A stretch of DNA of 5,803 bases, from positions 1-5,803 of the forward strand of contig CADBQK010000185.1 of assembly GCA_902796775.1 (NCBI GenBank). Direction: 5' to 3'. A program made the position numbers and the translations under genes. The notes below the pieces were generated by a model, which worked only from the letters and a program-made list of their open reading frames with translations, had not been told where the DNA came from and did no database searches. Positions within the stretch are counted from its first letter, which is position 1, and every line of letters starts with the position of its first letter. Positions 1 to 5,803 of this stretch are shown piece by piece. The DNA is from an uncultured Lachnospiraceae bacterium (GTDB lineage: Bacteria; Bacillota_A; Clostridia; Lachnospirales; Lachnospiraceae).

Positions 1-1788
1 GATCTTCACCTGGGAGCAGAGGAGTTTTTTGGACTTTTTCACTGCTTCGCAGGCGATGACCTCTCCTACCTGGAACTGGAGCTTTGCAAAATCATCATAC
101 GTAATCTCCTCTTTAGGCTCCAGGTCAATGGCTGCCTCTCCTTCAGGAGCAGCATCCTGCGCATCCTCGGCATTAGCTTCTTCTGCCTTTGCCAAAGCAC
201 CCCCGCCCGGATTCATCGCCGGATCGGCCTCGATCTTCTCGATCAGCTCTTTCAGATCCATCCTCGCAAAGAGGATCTCCGGCTTTTTAACCAGCTGCAG
301 GCCGTTCTCCAGACGTCCAAACTCATCCAGCTTAAGGTAATCCCTCTCCTTTGTACCGATCATATCCAGTATTTTTGCAGAGGTTTCAGGCAGGAATGCG
401 CCCAGAGCAACTGCACTGATACGGATCCCCTCCAGCAGGTTATAGAGCACGGTCGAAAGCCTGCCTTTGGCTGCCTCATCCTTGCCCAGCTTCCAGGGCT
501 CTGTCTCATCAATATACTTATTGCAGCGGCGCAGCAGTGTGAAGATCTCACTGATGGCATCTGCAACCCGCAGACCTTCCATCTTGCCGTCCAGCTTCGC
601 CTTCAGTGCAAGGGCAACTTCCTTGAGCTCTTCATCCACGGGAGCCGTCTCATCCGGAACCGGAATCACGCCGCCGAAGTACTTATTGGTCATGGAAATG
701 GTACGGTTCACCAGATTGCCCAGGATATTTGCCAGGTCGGAGTTCATCCGTTCAACCATCAGCTCCCAGGAAATAGAACCATCATTATCAAACGGCATCT
801 CATGCAGTACGAAATAGCGCACAGCATCCACACCAAAGTAGCGCACGAGGTCGTCTGCATAGATGACATTCCCCTTGGACTTGCTCATCTTGCCCTCGCC
901 CACCAGCAGCCAGGGATGTCCGAATACCTGCTTCGGAAGCGGTACATCCAGAGCCATCAAAAGGATCGGCCAGTAGATCGTATGGAAGCGGATGATATCC
1001 TTGCCGATCAGATGCAGATCCGCCGGCCAGTACTTCTTATACAGCTCTCCGTGATTGCCGTCCACATCAAATCCAAGACCGGTTGCATAGTTGCTCAGGG
1101 CATCGATCCAGACATAGATGACATGCTTCGGATCGAAATCGACAGGAATCCCCCATTTAAAGGAAGTCCTGGACACACACAGATCCTGCAGACCCGGCTT
1201 GAGGAAATTGTTCATCATCTCGTTCTTGCGGGAAACAGGCTGGATAAACTCGGGATGCGTTTCAATGTGCTCGATCAGCCTGTCAGCATACTTGCTGAGT
1301 TTGAAGAAATACGCTTCTTCTTCAGCATCGACTACCTCACGTCCGCAGTCCGGGCACTTCCCGTCCACCAGCTGGGAATCCGTCCAGAAAGACTCGCAGG
1401 GAGTACAGTATTTTCCCTTGTATACATCTTTGTAGATATCGCCCTGATCATGAAGCTTGCGGAAGATCTTCTGCACCTGCTTTTCATGATCTGCATCGGT
1501 CGTACGGATGAAACGATCGTAGGATGTATTCATCAGATCCCAGATCTCTTTGATCTGGCCTGCCACTCCATCCACAAATTCCTTAGGAGTGATGCCAGCC
1601 TCATTGGCCTTTACCTCGATCTTCTGGCCATGCTCATCCGTTCCCGTCTGGAAACGTACATCATATCCCTGCATACGCTTAAAGCGGGCGATCGCATCCG
1701 CCAGAACGATTTCATAAGTATTGCCGATATGGGGTTTTCCCGAAGTATAGGCAATCGCTGTTGTTATATAGTATGGTTTTTTCTCCAT
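1..1788 (-). CDS. metG: Methionine--tRNA ligase, C-terminus cut by window edge
   Basis: Methionyl-tRNA synthetase charges tRNA-Met with methionine using ATP in the cytoplasm. The frame is open from ATG 1788 to base 1, giving 596 residues with no stop. Class I signatures are visible: HIGN at residues 20-23 (a HIGH variant) and KMSKS at 300-304. 'TGTDEHGQK' at 48-56 is typical of MetRS. Two zinc knuckles, CTPC (128-131) and CPDC (145-148), lie in the connective-peptide insertion. The helical anticodon-binding domain spans about 340-510. An acidic, Ala/Glu-rich linker (about 528-562) leads into the start of an EMAP/Trbp111-like OB-fold tRNA-binding domain (from about 564). From memory, clostridial proteins with this domain are about 640-660 residues, so roughly 45-60 residues lie outside. 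The start is set by GGGGAG 8 bases upstream and by the usual N-terminus 'MEKKPYYITTAIAY'. It probably has its own promoter rather than depending on the upstream efflux genes. Confidence 0.97.
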   Translation of the reverse strand, partial: MEKKPYYITTAIAYTSGKPHIGNTYEIVLADAIARFKRMQGYDVRFQTGTDEHGQKIEVKANEAGITPKEFVDGVAGQIKEIWDLMNTSYDRFIRTTDADHEKQVQKIFRKLHDQGDIYKDVYKGKYCTPCESFWTDSQLVDGKCPDCGREVVDAEEEAYFFKLSKYADRLIEHIETHPEFIQPVSRKNEMMNNFLKPGLQDLCVSRTSFKWGIPVDFDPKHVIYVWIDALSNYATGLGFDVDGNHGELYKKYWPADLHLIGKDIIRFHTIYWPILLMALDVPLPKQVFGHPWLLVGEGKMSKSKGNVIYADDLVRYFGVDAVRYFVLHEMPFDNDGSISWELMVERMNSDLANILGNLVNRTISMTNKYFGGVIPVPDETAPVDEELKEVALALKAKLDGKMEGLRVADAISEIFTLLRRCNKYIDETEPWKLGKDEAAKGRLSTVLYNLLEGIRISAVALGAFLPETSAKILDMIGTKERDYLKLDEFGRLENGLQLVKKPEILFARMDLKELIEKIEADPAMNPGGGALAKAEEANAEDAQDAAPEGEAAIDLEPKEEITYDDFAKLQFQVGEVIACEAVKKSKKLLCSQVKI

Positions 1789-1796
1789 CTTCTTCT

Positions 1797-1802
1797 CTCC
1801 CC
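1797..1802 (-). promoter_or_regulatory. Ribosome binding site of metG
   Basis: The minus strand reads GGGGAG followed by an 8-base purine-rich spacer before ATG 1788. It fixes the metG start. The same hexamer and spacing recur before the proposed marR start. Confidence 0.75.
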
Positions 1803-1848
1803 TCTTGACAAAATCAGTGCCTCCATTCAGGAAACACGTATCTTATTC

Positions 1849-1877
1849 ATTATACACGAAATAGCGCTGAATGAAAT
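1849..1877 (-). promoter_or_regulatory. Probable sigma-A promoter of metG
   Basis: The minus strand carries a perfect -10 hexamer TATAAT at 1854-1849. At 17 bases upstream is a weak -35, ATTTCA (1877-1872), matching 3 of 6 bases of TTGACA. Transcription would begin near 1842, leaving a leader of about 54 bases. It lies in the only sizeable gap between marR and metG, where a promoter for the housekeeping gene is expected. The leader is far too short for a T-box riboswitch and I see no other riboswitch. Function is inferred from the match and position only. Confidence 0.5.
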
Positions 1878-1884
1878 ATCTTTT

Positions 1885-2343
1885 TTACAGCTTCTCCATA
1901 TTCTGCAGCATCTTCTGGGCAACGATCCGGGTAATTTTCAGCTCTTCCTCACTAATCCCCTCGATCATCAGGCGAAGGGTCTTTGTACGTACAGCCTCCG
2001 CTTCCACCAGAAATTGCTTCCCCTTCTCCAGAAAATCATATTTCGTGCGCCGGCGGTCCGATGGATTGACCGAAGAAACGATAAATCCATGTTCACACAG
2101 GTTAAGCAGAGCTCTTGAAACATGACCTTTATTCAACTCCAGTTCGCTGCAGATCCGTGATGCAGAAGCGTCCGGATACCGGTGCAGATACAGCAGGATC
2201 TCTACTTCTACCTGTTTGATGTCAAATTCTCTGCGGATACTCTCAAAACAACTCCGCACCATCTTTTTAAACTTCCGTCCGCGCAGCATATCATCCAGCT
2301 GTCCGTTCATGCAAGTCATTTCATCTGGCAGTTTCTGTTTCAC
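1885..2343 (-). CDS. MarR-family winged helix-turn-helix transcriptional regulator
   Basis: A small dimeric DNA-binding regulator of the MarR type, usually a repressor released by a ligand or oxidant. With the GTG start at 2343 it has 152 residues, normal for the family. The winged helix is clear: helices at about 44-56 and 60-69, recognition helix about 71-85 ('NKGHVSRALLNLCEHG'), then a wing with the hallmark DRRR at 96-99 followed by 'TKYDFLEKGK'. N-terminal (20-40) and C-terminal (110-152) helices would form the dimer interface. Start choice: GTG 2343 has GGGGAG 8 bases upstream, exactly as metG does. ATG 2319, one base after the permease stop, and ATG 2310 lack a good RBS; TTG 2376 only lengthens a Lys-rich stretch. 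The chosen start overlaps the permease gene by 23 bases, implying co-transcription and likely translational coupling. The probable target is the efflux operon itself; this is inferred from position. Cysteines at 11, 31, 65 and 83 could allow redox sensing, but nothing shows that they do. Confidence 0.9.
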   Translation of the reverse strand: MKQKLPDEMTCMNGQLDDMLRGRKFKKMVRSCFESIRREFDIKQVEVEILLYLHRYPDASASRICSELELNKGHVSRALLNLCEHGFIVSSVNPSDRRRTKYDFLEKGKQFLVEAEAVRTKTLRLMIEGISEEELKITRIVAQKMLQNMEKL

Positions 2344-5341
2344 CGTCAGCTCTCCCCTTTTTTTCTTTCTTGGCAATAATCAGATAGTAGGACGGCATCA
2401 TAAGCAGGCACAGAAGAGTAGAGGCGATCAGGCCGCCAATGATAACAAATGCCATGCTCGCCATCATCTTATTATCGGAAAACCATCCCAGAGGCACCAT
2501 AGCCAGGATCGTAGTCAGCGTCGTCATCAGGATGGGGCGCAGACGGATCTTGCCGGCCTCCACCAATGCATCCTCCAGCGGCATATGTTCCTTCTCCTGA
2601 TTGACCGTATCCACCAGAAGGATTCCGTTGTTGACCGCGATACCCATCAGCATGAGAAAGCCCATCATAGAAACCATGTTCACACTGCTCCCGGTCAGAT
2701 ACAATAGACCGAACGATCCGATCACAGAGAAAGGAATACAGGTCATGACCATCAGGGAGAAACGGGGTGATTCAAACTGCATCGCCATCACAAGAAATAC
2801 CAGGAAGATTCCCGCCATTATGGCATAAAGGAGGGCTGTCAGATTCTCCGAACGCATATCCATGAGCATGGAAGAAGACAATTGTACGCCCTGCGGCAGC
2901 TCCATCTTTTCCATTTCCCGGTTAATCGCTTTACTCACCTCATTCTTCCTGCCGGAAGCAGATGTAGCAGAGACCGTATTCTGGATCTTGCCGCCGCTTT
3001 TCTGGATCATCTGCAGCTGCTGGTCATACTCTACCTGCGCAATATCACTCAGCACGACCTGAGTGCCATAGGGAGTCGGCATTGTCCGAGCCATCAGCTG
3101 ATTGATATCCTGATAGGTGCCGTCTGCATAATTCAGAATGATATCATATTCATTTCCGTTCAGCTCCATATGTGCAGCCGTCACGCCATTCATCGTCTGG
3201 TACAGATCCATGGCTACCTGGGCAGGTGCCAGTCCCACTGCAGCCGCCTTCTGCGGATCCACTACGATGTGTCCGGCTGTCTGCCTTGTGGACGCATCCG
3301 ATTTTACATGGATGACGCCCGGAATACTCTCCATCATCTCCTCGATCTGCATGCAGGCCTGGGCCAGTGCCTGTGTATCTTCACCCTGGATGACCACATC
3401 CTGGGTGTCCGTCGAAAAGCTGCTGGACATCGCACTGCTGGTTCCTCCGGAGGGTGCAACTGCAATATCCGCGTCTGTCATGGACGCCAGTGTCTGTGTG
3501 TATTCATCCACTGCGATTTCACTGTCCCGAGGACACTTTTCAATCGCATATGCAGTCAATGTCGCCTGGTTCCCGCTGATACTCAGACTGTAGTTTTCAA
3601 AAAGCGGATCATCCTGCACCATCTTCTCCAGCTGTGCCATCCGTTCACTCATCACCTCCAGCTGGGTACCCGGCCTGAAATCTGCGGTGATCGTGATGCT
3701 CCCGTTATAATCCGTAGGGATCATTTCCACGCTCAGCTGGCTGGCCAGGAAAAAGGATCCGACCAGAAGAAGGACACTGACAAACAGAGTGGTTTTTTTG
3801 CGGTGAAGAAGCCTGCGTGCCACGCGGTCATACAGACTGCGCACGGCACTCAGTATCCCGTTTACGGTATTGGTCTTCTTTTCATGAGGATTCGTTGTGA
3901 CATACAGAAGAGGGACGATGCACAGGGCGCTGATCAGAGAAGCTACCATAGTAAGAACAATGATAATGCCCAGCTGTGCAAACATCTGCCCTGCCAGTCC
4001 TTTGATCATTGTCATCGGCAGGTAGACGACACAGGTCGTGATCGTAGAAGCGGTTATACTCATCATAACCGTACGGGCTCCCCGTATGGCCGCTTCTTTC
4101 AGGTCGTCCCCTTCCTGCGTCATCCGGAAGCAGCTTTCGATTACAACAATGGAATTATCTACGATCATACCGATCGCAATGACCAGTGCACCGACGGTAA
4201 TGATATTCAGGTCAAAGCCCATAATAAACATCAGCACGAGTGTCGCCAGTACAGAAAGCGGCATTGAACTGCCGACAATCAGAGATGCTTTGATATCGCC
4301 GAAGAAAATAAACAATACCAGCATCGCTATGGCAACACCAAGAAGCAGGGTCTTCCCTACTGTCTTAAGAGCATCCGTGATCTCCTCGCCGGAATCATAC
4401 ATCATATCGTAGGTAACCCCCGCATCCTGCTTTTCCAGCTGCTGGATCACCTTGCGGACATCCGAAGCCACTCTTACGGTAGATGCACTTTGTACTTTAG
4501 AGACCTGAATGGTCACATTTTCTTCTCCATTATAGCGGCTGACGGAATCGGGATCTTTCACTCCCATACCGATATCCGCGACATCCGCCAGACGGATCTG
4601 TGCACCGGTCTGCGTCGTCAGTACCGTATTCTCCAGATCCTGCAGGGACAGGAAATCCGCACTGGTACCGATACTGATCTCCTGGGATCCGGCCTGGAGA
4701 CTTCCTGCAGGGACATTGTAGTCCGCTGCACCTACCATCTGGGCGATGGAGGAGATCGTAAGCCCGTACTGACGCAGGGCATCCTCCCGCAGGCAGACCC
4801 GCACATAATTTGTCCTGCCGCCGGAAACTTCTACCCGGGCTACGTTGCTGGCTCCTTCCAGTGCCGGGACAACCGTTTCGTTGATATACGCCATCATATC
4901 CGAGGACCCGTTGCTGGTCGCAGATATGAGTACCGTAGGCATCTGGGTAACATCCATCTCAATGATCGTCGGATCCCTGGCATCGTCGGGCAGACTGAGC
5001 ATATCCAGCGCTGCAGAAAGGGATGTATAGGCATCATTCATATTCTGGCCGTAATTATAGGTCAGTGCCACCATACTGTAATTGTTGTAGGAATAGGACA
5101 CCACGTTATCCACGCCGCTCAGGGTCTGTGCTGAATCTTCGATCTTGCTCGTGACCAGTTCATCAATACTGGAGGGACTGGCTCCGGGATATACCGTATA
5201 GATCAGATACATGGGCAGATTGATATTCGGAATCAGCTCCATGTCAAAGTTCGGAATAGAAAAAATACCGAAAACAAAGATCCCCAGTACTAAGAGGGCA
5301 GTGGAGACCGGGCGCCTGAGCACCAGTTTTGTTATATTCAT
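2321..5341 (-). CDS. RND-family efflux permease (AcrB/SwrC-like)
   Basis: A 1006-residue inner-membrane pump of the resistance-nodulation-division type (HAE/AcrB-like), slightly shorter than AcrB (1049). It would export hydrophobic or amphiphilic compounds using the proton gradient; the substrate cannot be read from sequence. The layout is the duplicated RND plan: TM1 about 12-29, a large extracytoplasmic porter loop 30-328, TM2-TM6 about 330-481, TM7 about 517-534, a second loop 535-834, then TM8-TM12 about 835-989. Family landmarks include 'RRPVSTALLVLGIFVFG' at the N-terminus, 'YPGASP' (51-56), 'GMIVDNSIVVIES' in TM4 (391-403), 'IPTDYNG' (541-547) and 'RLRPILMTTLTTILAMVP' (933-950). Against AcrB, D407 is kept (D395), D408 becomes N396, K940 becomes N904, while R971 and T978 appear kept (R933, T940). 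A Ser-rich stretch lies at 631-645. The start has GAAAGGA 7 bases upstream. It follows its adaptor gene by 68 bases and overlaps marR at its 3' end. Confidence 0.95.
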   Translation of the reverse strand: MNITKLVLRRPVSTALLVLGIFVFGIFSIPNFDMELIPNINLPMYLIYTVYPGASPSSIDELVTSKIEDSAQTLSGVDNVVSYSYNNYSMVALTYNYGQNMNDAYTSLSAALDMLSLPDDARDPTIIEMDVTQMPTVLISATSNGSSDMMAYINETVVPALEGASNVARVEVSGGRTNYVRVCLREDALRQYGLTISSIAQMVGAADYNVPAGSLQAGSQEISIGTSADFLSLQDLENTVLTTQTGAQIRLADVADIGMGVKDPDSVSRYNGEENVTIQVSKVQSASTVRVASDVRKVIQQLEKQDAGVTYDMMYDSGEEITDALKTVGKTLLLGVAIAMLVLFIFFGDIKASLIVGSSMPLSVLATLVLMFIMGFDLNIITVGALVIAIGMIVDNSIVVIESCFRMTQEGDDLKEAAIRGARTVMMSITASTITTCVVYLPMTMIKGLAGQMFAQLGIIIVLTMVASLISALCIVPLLYVTTNPHEKKTNTVNGILSAVRSLYDRVARRLLHRKKTTLFVSVLLLVGSFFLASQLSVEMIPTDYNGSITITADFRPGTQLEVMSERMAQLEKMVQDDPLFENYSLSISGNQATLTAYAIEKCPRDSEIAVDEYTQTLASMTDADIAVAPSGGTSSAMSSSFSTDTQDVVIQGEDTQALAQACMQIEEMMESIPGVIHVKSDASTRQTAGHIVVDPQKAAAVGLAPAQVAMDLYQTMNGVTAAHMELNGNEYDIILNYADGTYQDINQLMARTMPTPYGTQVVLSDIAQVEYDQQLQMIQKSGGKIQNTVSATSASGRKNEVSKAINREMEKMELPQGVQLSSSMLMDMRSENLTALLYAIMAGIFLVFLVMAMQFESPRFSLMVMTCIPFSVIGSFGLLYLTGSSVNMVSMMGFLMLMGIAVNNGILLVDTVNQEKEHMPLEDALVEAGKIRLRPILMTTLTTILAMVPLGWFSDNKMMASMAFVIIGGLIASTLLCLLMMPSYYLIIAKKEKKGRADGETETAR
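2352..2357 (-). promoter_or_regulatory. Ribosome binding site deciding the marR GTG start
   Basis: GGGGAG on the minus strand lies 8 bases before GTG 2343, inside the last codons of the RND permease gene. It overlaps the Lys/Arg-rich permease tail, so it could be partly coincidental. Even so, it is the only strong Shine-Dalgarno match near any candidate start of the regulator. Confidence 0.55.
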
Positions 5342-5409
5342 AAGGAAATCCTTTCAAGATTACCGGAAAGAGTTGTTTCAGGACAGTATCTGGACTTTGT
5401 GCTGCTTTT
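5342..5409 (-). other. Spacer between adaptor and permease genes
   Basis: These 68 bases hold the permease RBS. I see no convincing -10/-35 pair and no G+C-rich hairpin followed by a T run, so read-through from the adaptor gene into the permease gene is the simplest view. A short GAAA/TTTC stem is too weak to call. Confidence 0.5.
5349..5355 (-). promoter_or_regulatory. Ribosome binding site of the RND permease
   Basis: GAAAGGA on the minus strand lies 7 bases before ATG 5341. The spacer is TTTCCTT, so AAGG of the site can pair with the adjoining CCTT in a small 4-bp hairpin with loop ATTT (5353-5342). The pairing is weak and may have no effect. Confidence 0.65.
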
Positions 5410-5802
5410 TTACGGTGTGTTTTCCTCCGTAATGATCTCAATGGCAGCACCATCCTTCAGACCGGCACCCCAGGTTGTGATGACCTCTTCGCCTCCGGAT
5501 AATCCATCCAGCACTACGATCTTCTCGTTATTGTAAGGTCCGGCTGTGATATCCTGGCGCCATGCCTGTCCGTCTCTGGCAAGATATACATAAGCCTGGT
5601 CGTTGTCATAATAGACTGCATCAAAGGGTATGACAATCTGACCCTTAACCGAATTGGTCACCATCGATAAACTGACTGATGATCCCGACAGGAAAGTCTT
5701 CGCTTCTTTGGATGTGACCTGTACCTGGACTTTAAAGAGTCCTTTCTGGGGGTCGACGGCTTCCGCAATAGAGGAGACCTCCCCTTTTACCTCGCCAGCC
5801 GG
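5410..5802 (-). CDS. RND efflux periplasmic adaptor (membrane fusion protein), C-terminal part
   Basis: The frame is open from the right window edge to a TAA at 5412-5410, giving 130 visible residues; the N-terminus (membrane anchor, lipoyl and hairpin domains) lies outside. The visible part matches the C-terminal half of HlyD/AcrA-type adaptors. Residues 1-46 form the end of the beta-barrel domain ('GEVSSIAEAVDPQKGLFKV' matches the family's G.V..I...VD...G...V pattern). Residues about 53-125 form the membrane-proximal domain ('IVIPFDAVYYDNDQAYVYL', then 'VVLDGLSGGEEVITTWGAGL', the usual GL..GE.VV..G...L pattern). Adaptors bridge the RND permease to the cell exterior. The next gene on the strand is the permease, 68 bases on, so the two almost certainly work as a pair in one operon. 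An ATG lies at 5664, but the homology runs upstream of it, so it is internal and not the start. Confidence 0.9.
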   Translation of the reverse strand, partial: PAGEVKGEVSSIAEAVDPQKGLFKVQVQVTSKEAKTFLSGSSVSLSMVTNSVKGQIVIPFDAVYYDNDQAYVYLARDGQAWRQDITAGPYNNEKIVVLDGLSGGEEVITTWGAGLKDGAAIEIITEENTP

Positions 5803-5803
5803 A

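Noticed and set aside
1834..1858. Two CGTGT words 20 bases apart flanking the metG -10 region
   Set aside because: Five-base repeats are too short to separate from chance. They do not form the inverted repeat expected of a MarR operator, though the 20-base period was tempting.
1789..1884. T-box or S-box riboswitch before metG
   Set aside because: Synthetase genes in Firmicutes often have such leaders, but the gap is only 96 bases, the probable transcript leader about 54, and no T-box consensus or antiterminator is visible.
1855..1890. Possible terminator after marR
   Set aside because: The AGCGCT word is self-complementary, but there is no stable stem followed by a T run on the minus strand, so I do not call a terminator.
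802..2118. Plus-strand open frame of 438 codons
   Set aside because: It lies antisense to metG and most of marR, both firmly identified. It has no RBS, resembles no family, and is rich in His, Ile and Leu as expected from reading the reverse of conserved coding sequence.
2882..4267. Plus-strand open frame of 461 codons
   Set aside because: It is a shadow of the RND permease gene. The translation is His/Arg/Cys-rich without domain-like pattern and has no RBS.
5244..5453. Minus-strand frame of 69 codons spanning the adaptor-permease junction
   Set aside because: It overlaps the ends of two real genes in another frame, and the product shows no family resemblance.

Overview
The window holds four protein genes, all on the minus strand. 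Reading 5'->3' on that strand (right to left in window coordinates) they are: the C-terminal end of an RND-pump periplasmic adaptor (membrane fusion protein), a complete 12-TM RND efflux permease, a MarR-family regulator that overlaps the end of the permease gene, and methionyl-tRNA synthetase (metG). metG is cut off by the left edge of the window. The only gaps between genes are about 70 and about 100 bases.

Organism: the MetRS has the form I associate with Clostridia: a 'KPHIGN' class I signature, two CxxC zinc knuckles, and an EMAP/Trbp111-like C-terminal tRNA-binding domain. The base composition looks roughly balanced. Strong G-rich Shine-Dalgarno sequences lie 7-8 bases before the starts. 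Together these suggest a gut-type Firmicute, perhaps Lachnospiraceae or a relative. This is inference from sequence style, not a database match.

Region by region: 5802-5410 is the adaptor C-terminus (beta-barrel and membrane-proximal domains). 5409-5342 is a short spacer carrying the permease RBS. 5341-2321 is the RND permease, 1006 residues. 2343-1885 is the MarR regulator, whose best-supported start is a GTG inside the last codons of the permease gene. 1884-1789 is an intergenic region with a probable promoter for metG. 1788-1 is metG, with 596 residues visible.

Adaptor, permease and regulator look like one transcription unit whose promoter lies beyond the right edge. The adaptor and permease would form an inner-membrane efflux assembly. 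The MarR protein, translated last, is a plausible ligand-responsive repressor of the unit, including itself. metG is a housekeeping gene that seems to have its own promoter. The most notable points are the reduced proton-relay motif of the permease (D395-N396 and N904 where AcrB has D-D and K), the regulator placed at the 3' end of the operon with an overlapping non-ATG start, and an RND/adaptor pair in a probable Gram-positive host with no outer-membrane factor gene in view. I see no CRISPR, mobile element, RNA gene or clearly new system here.
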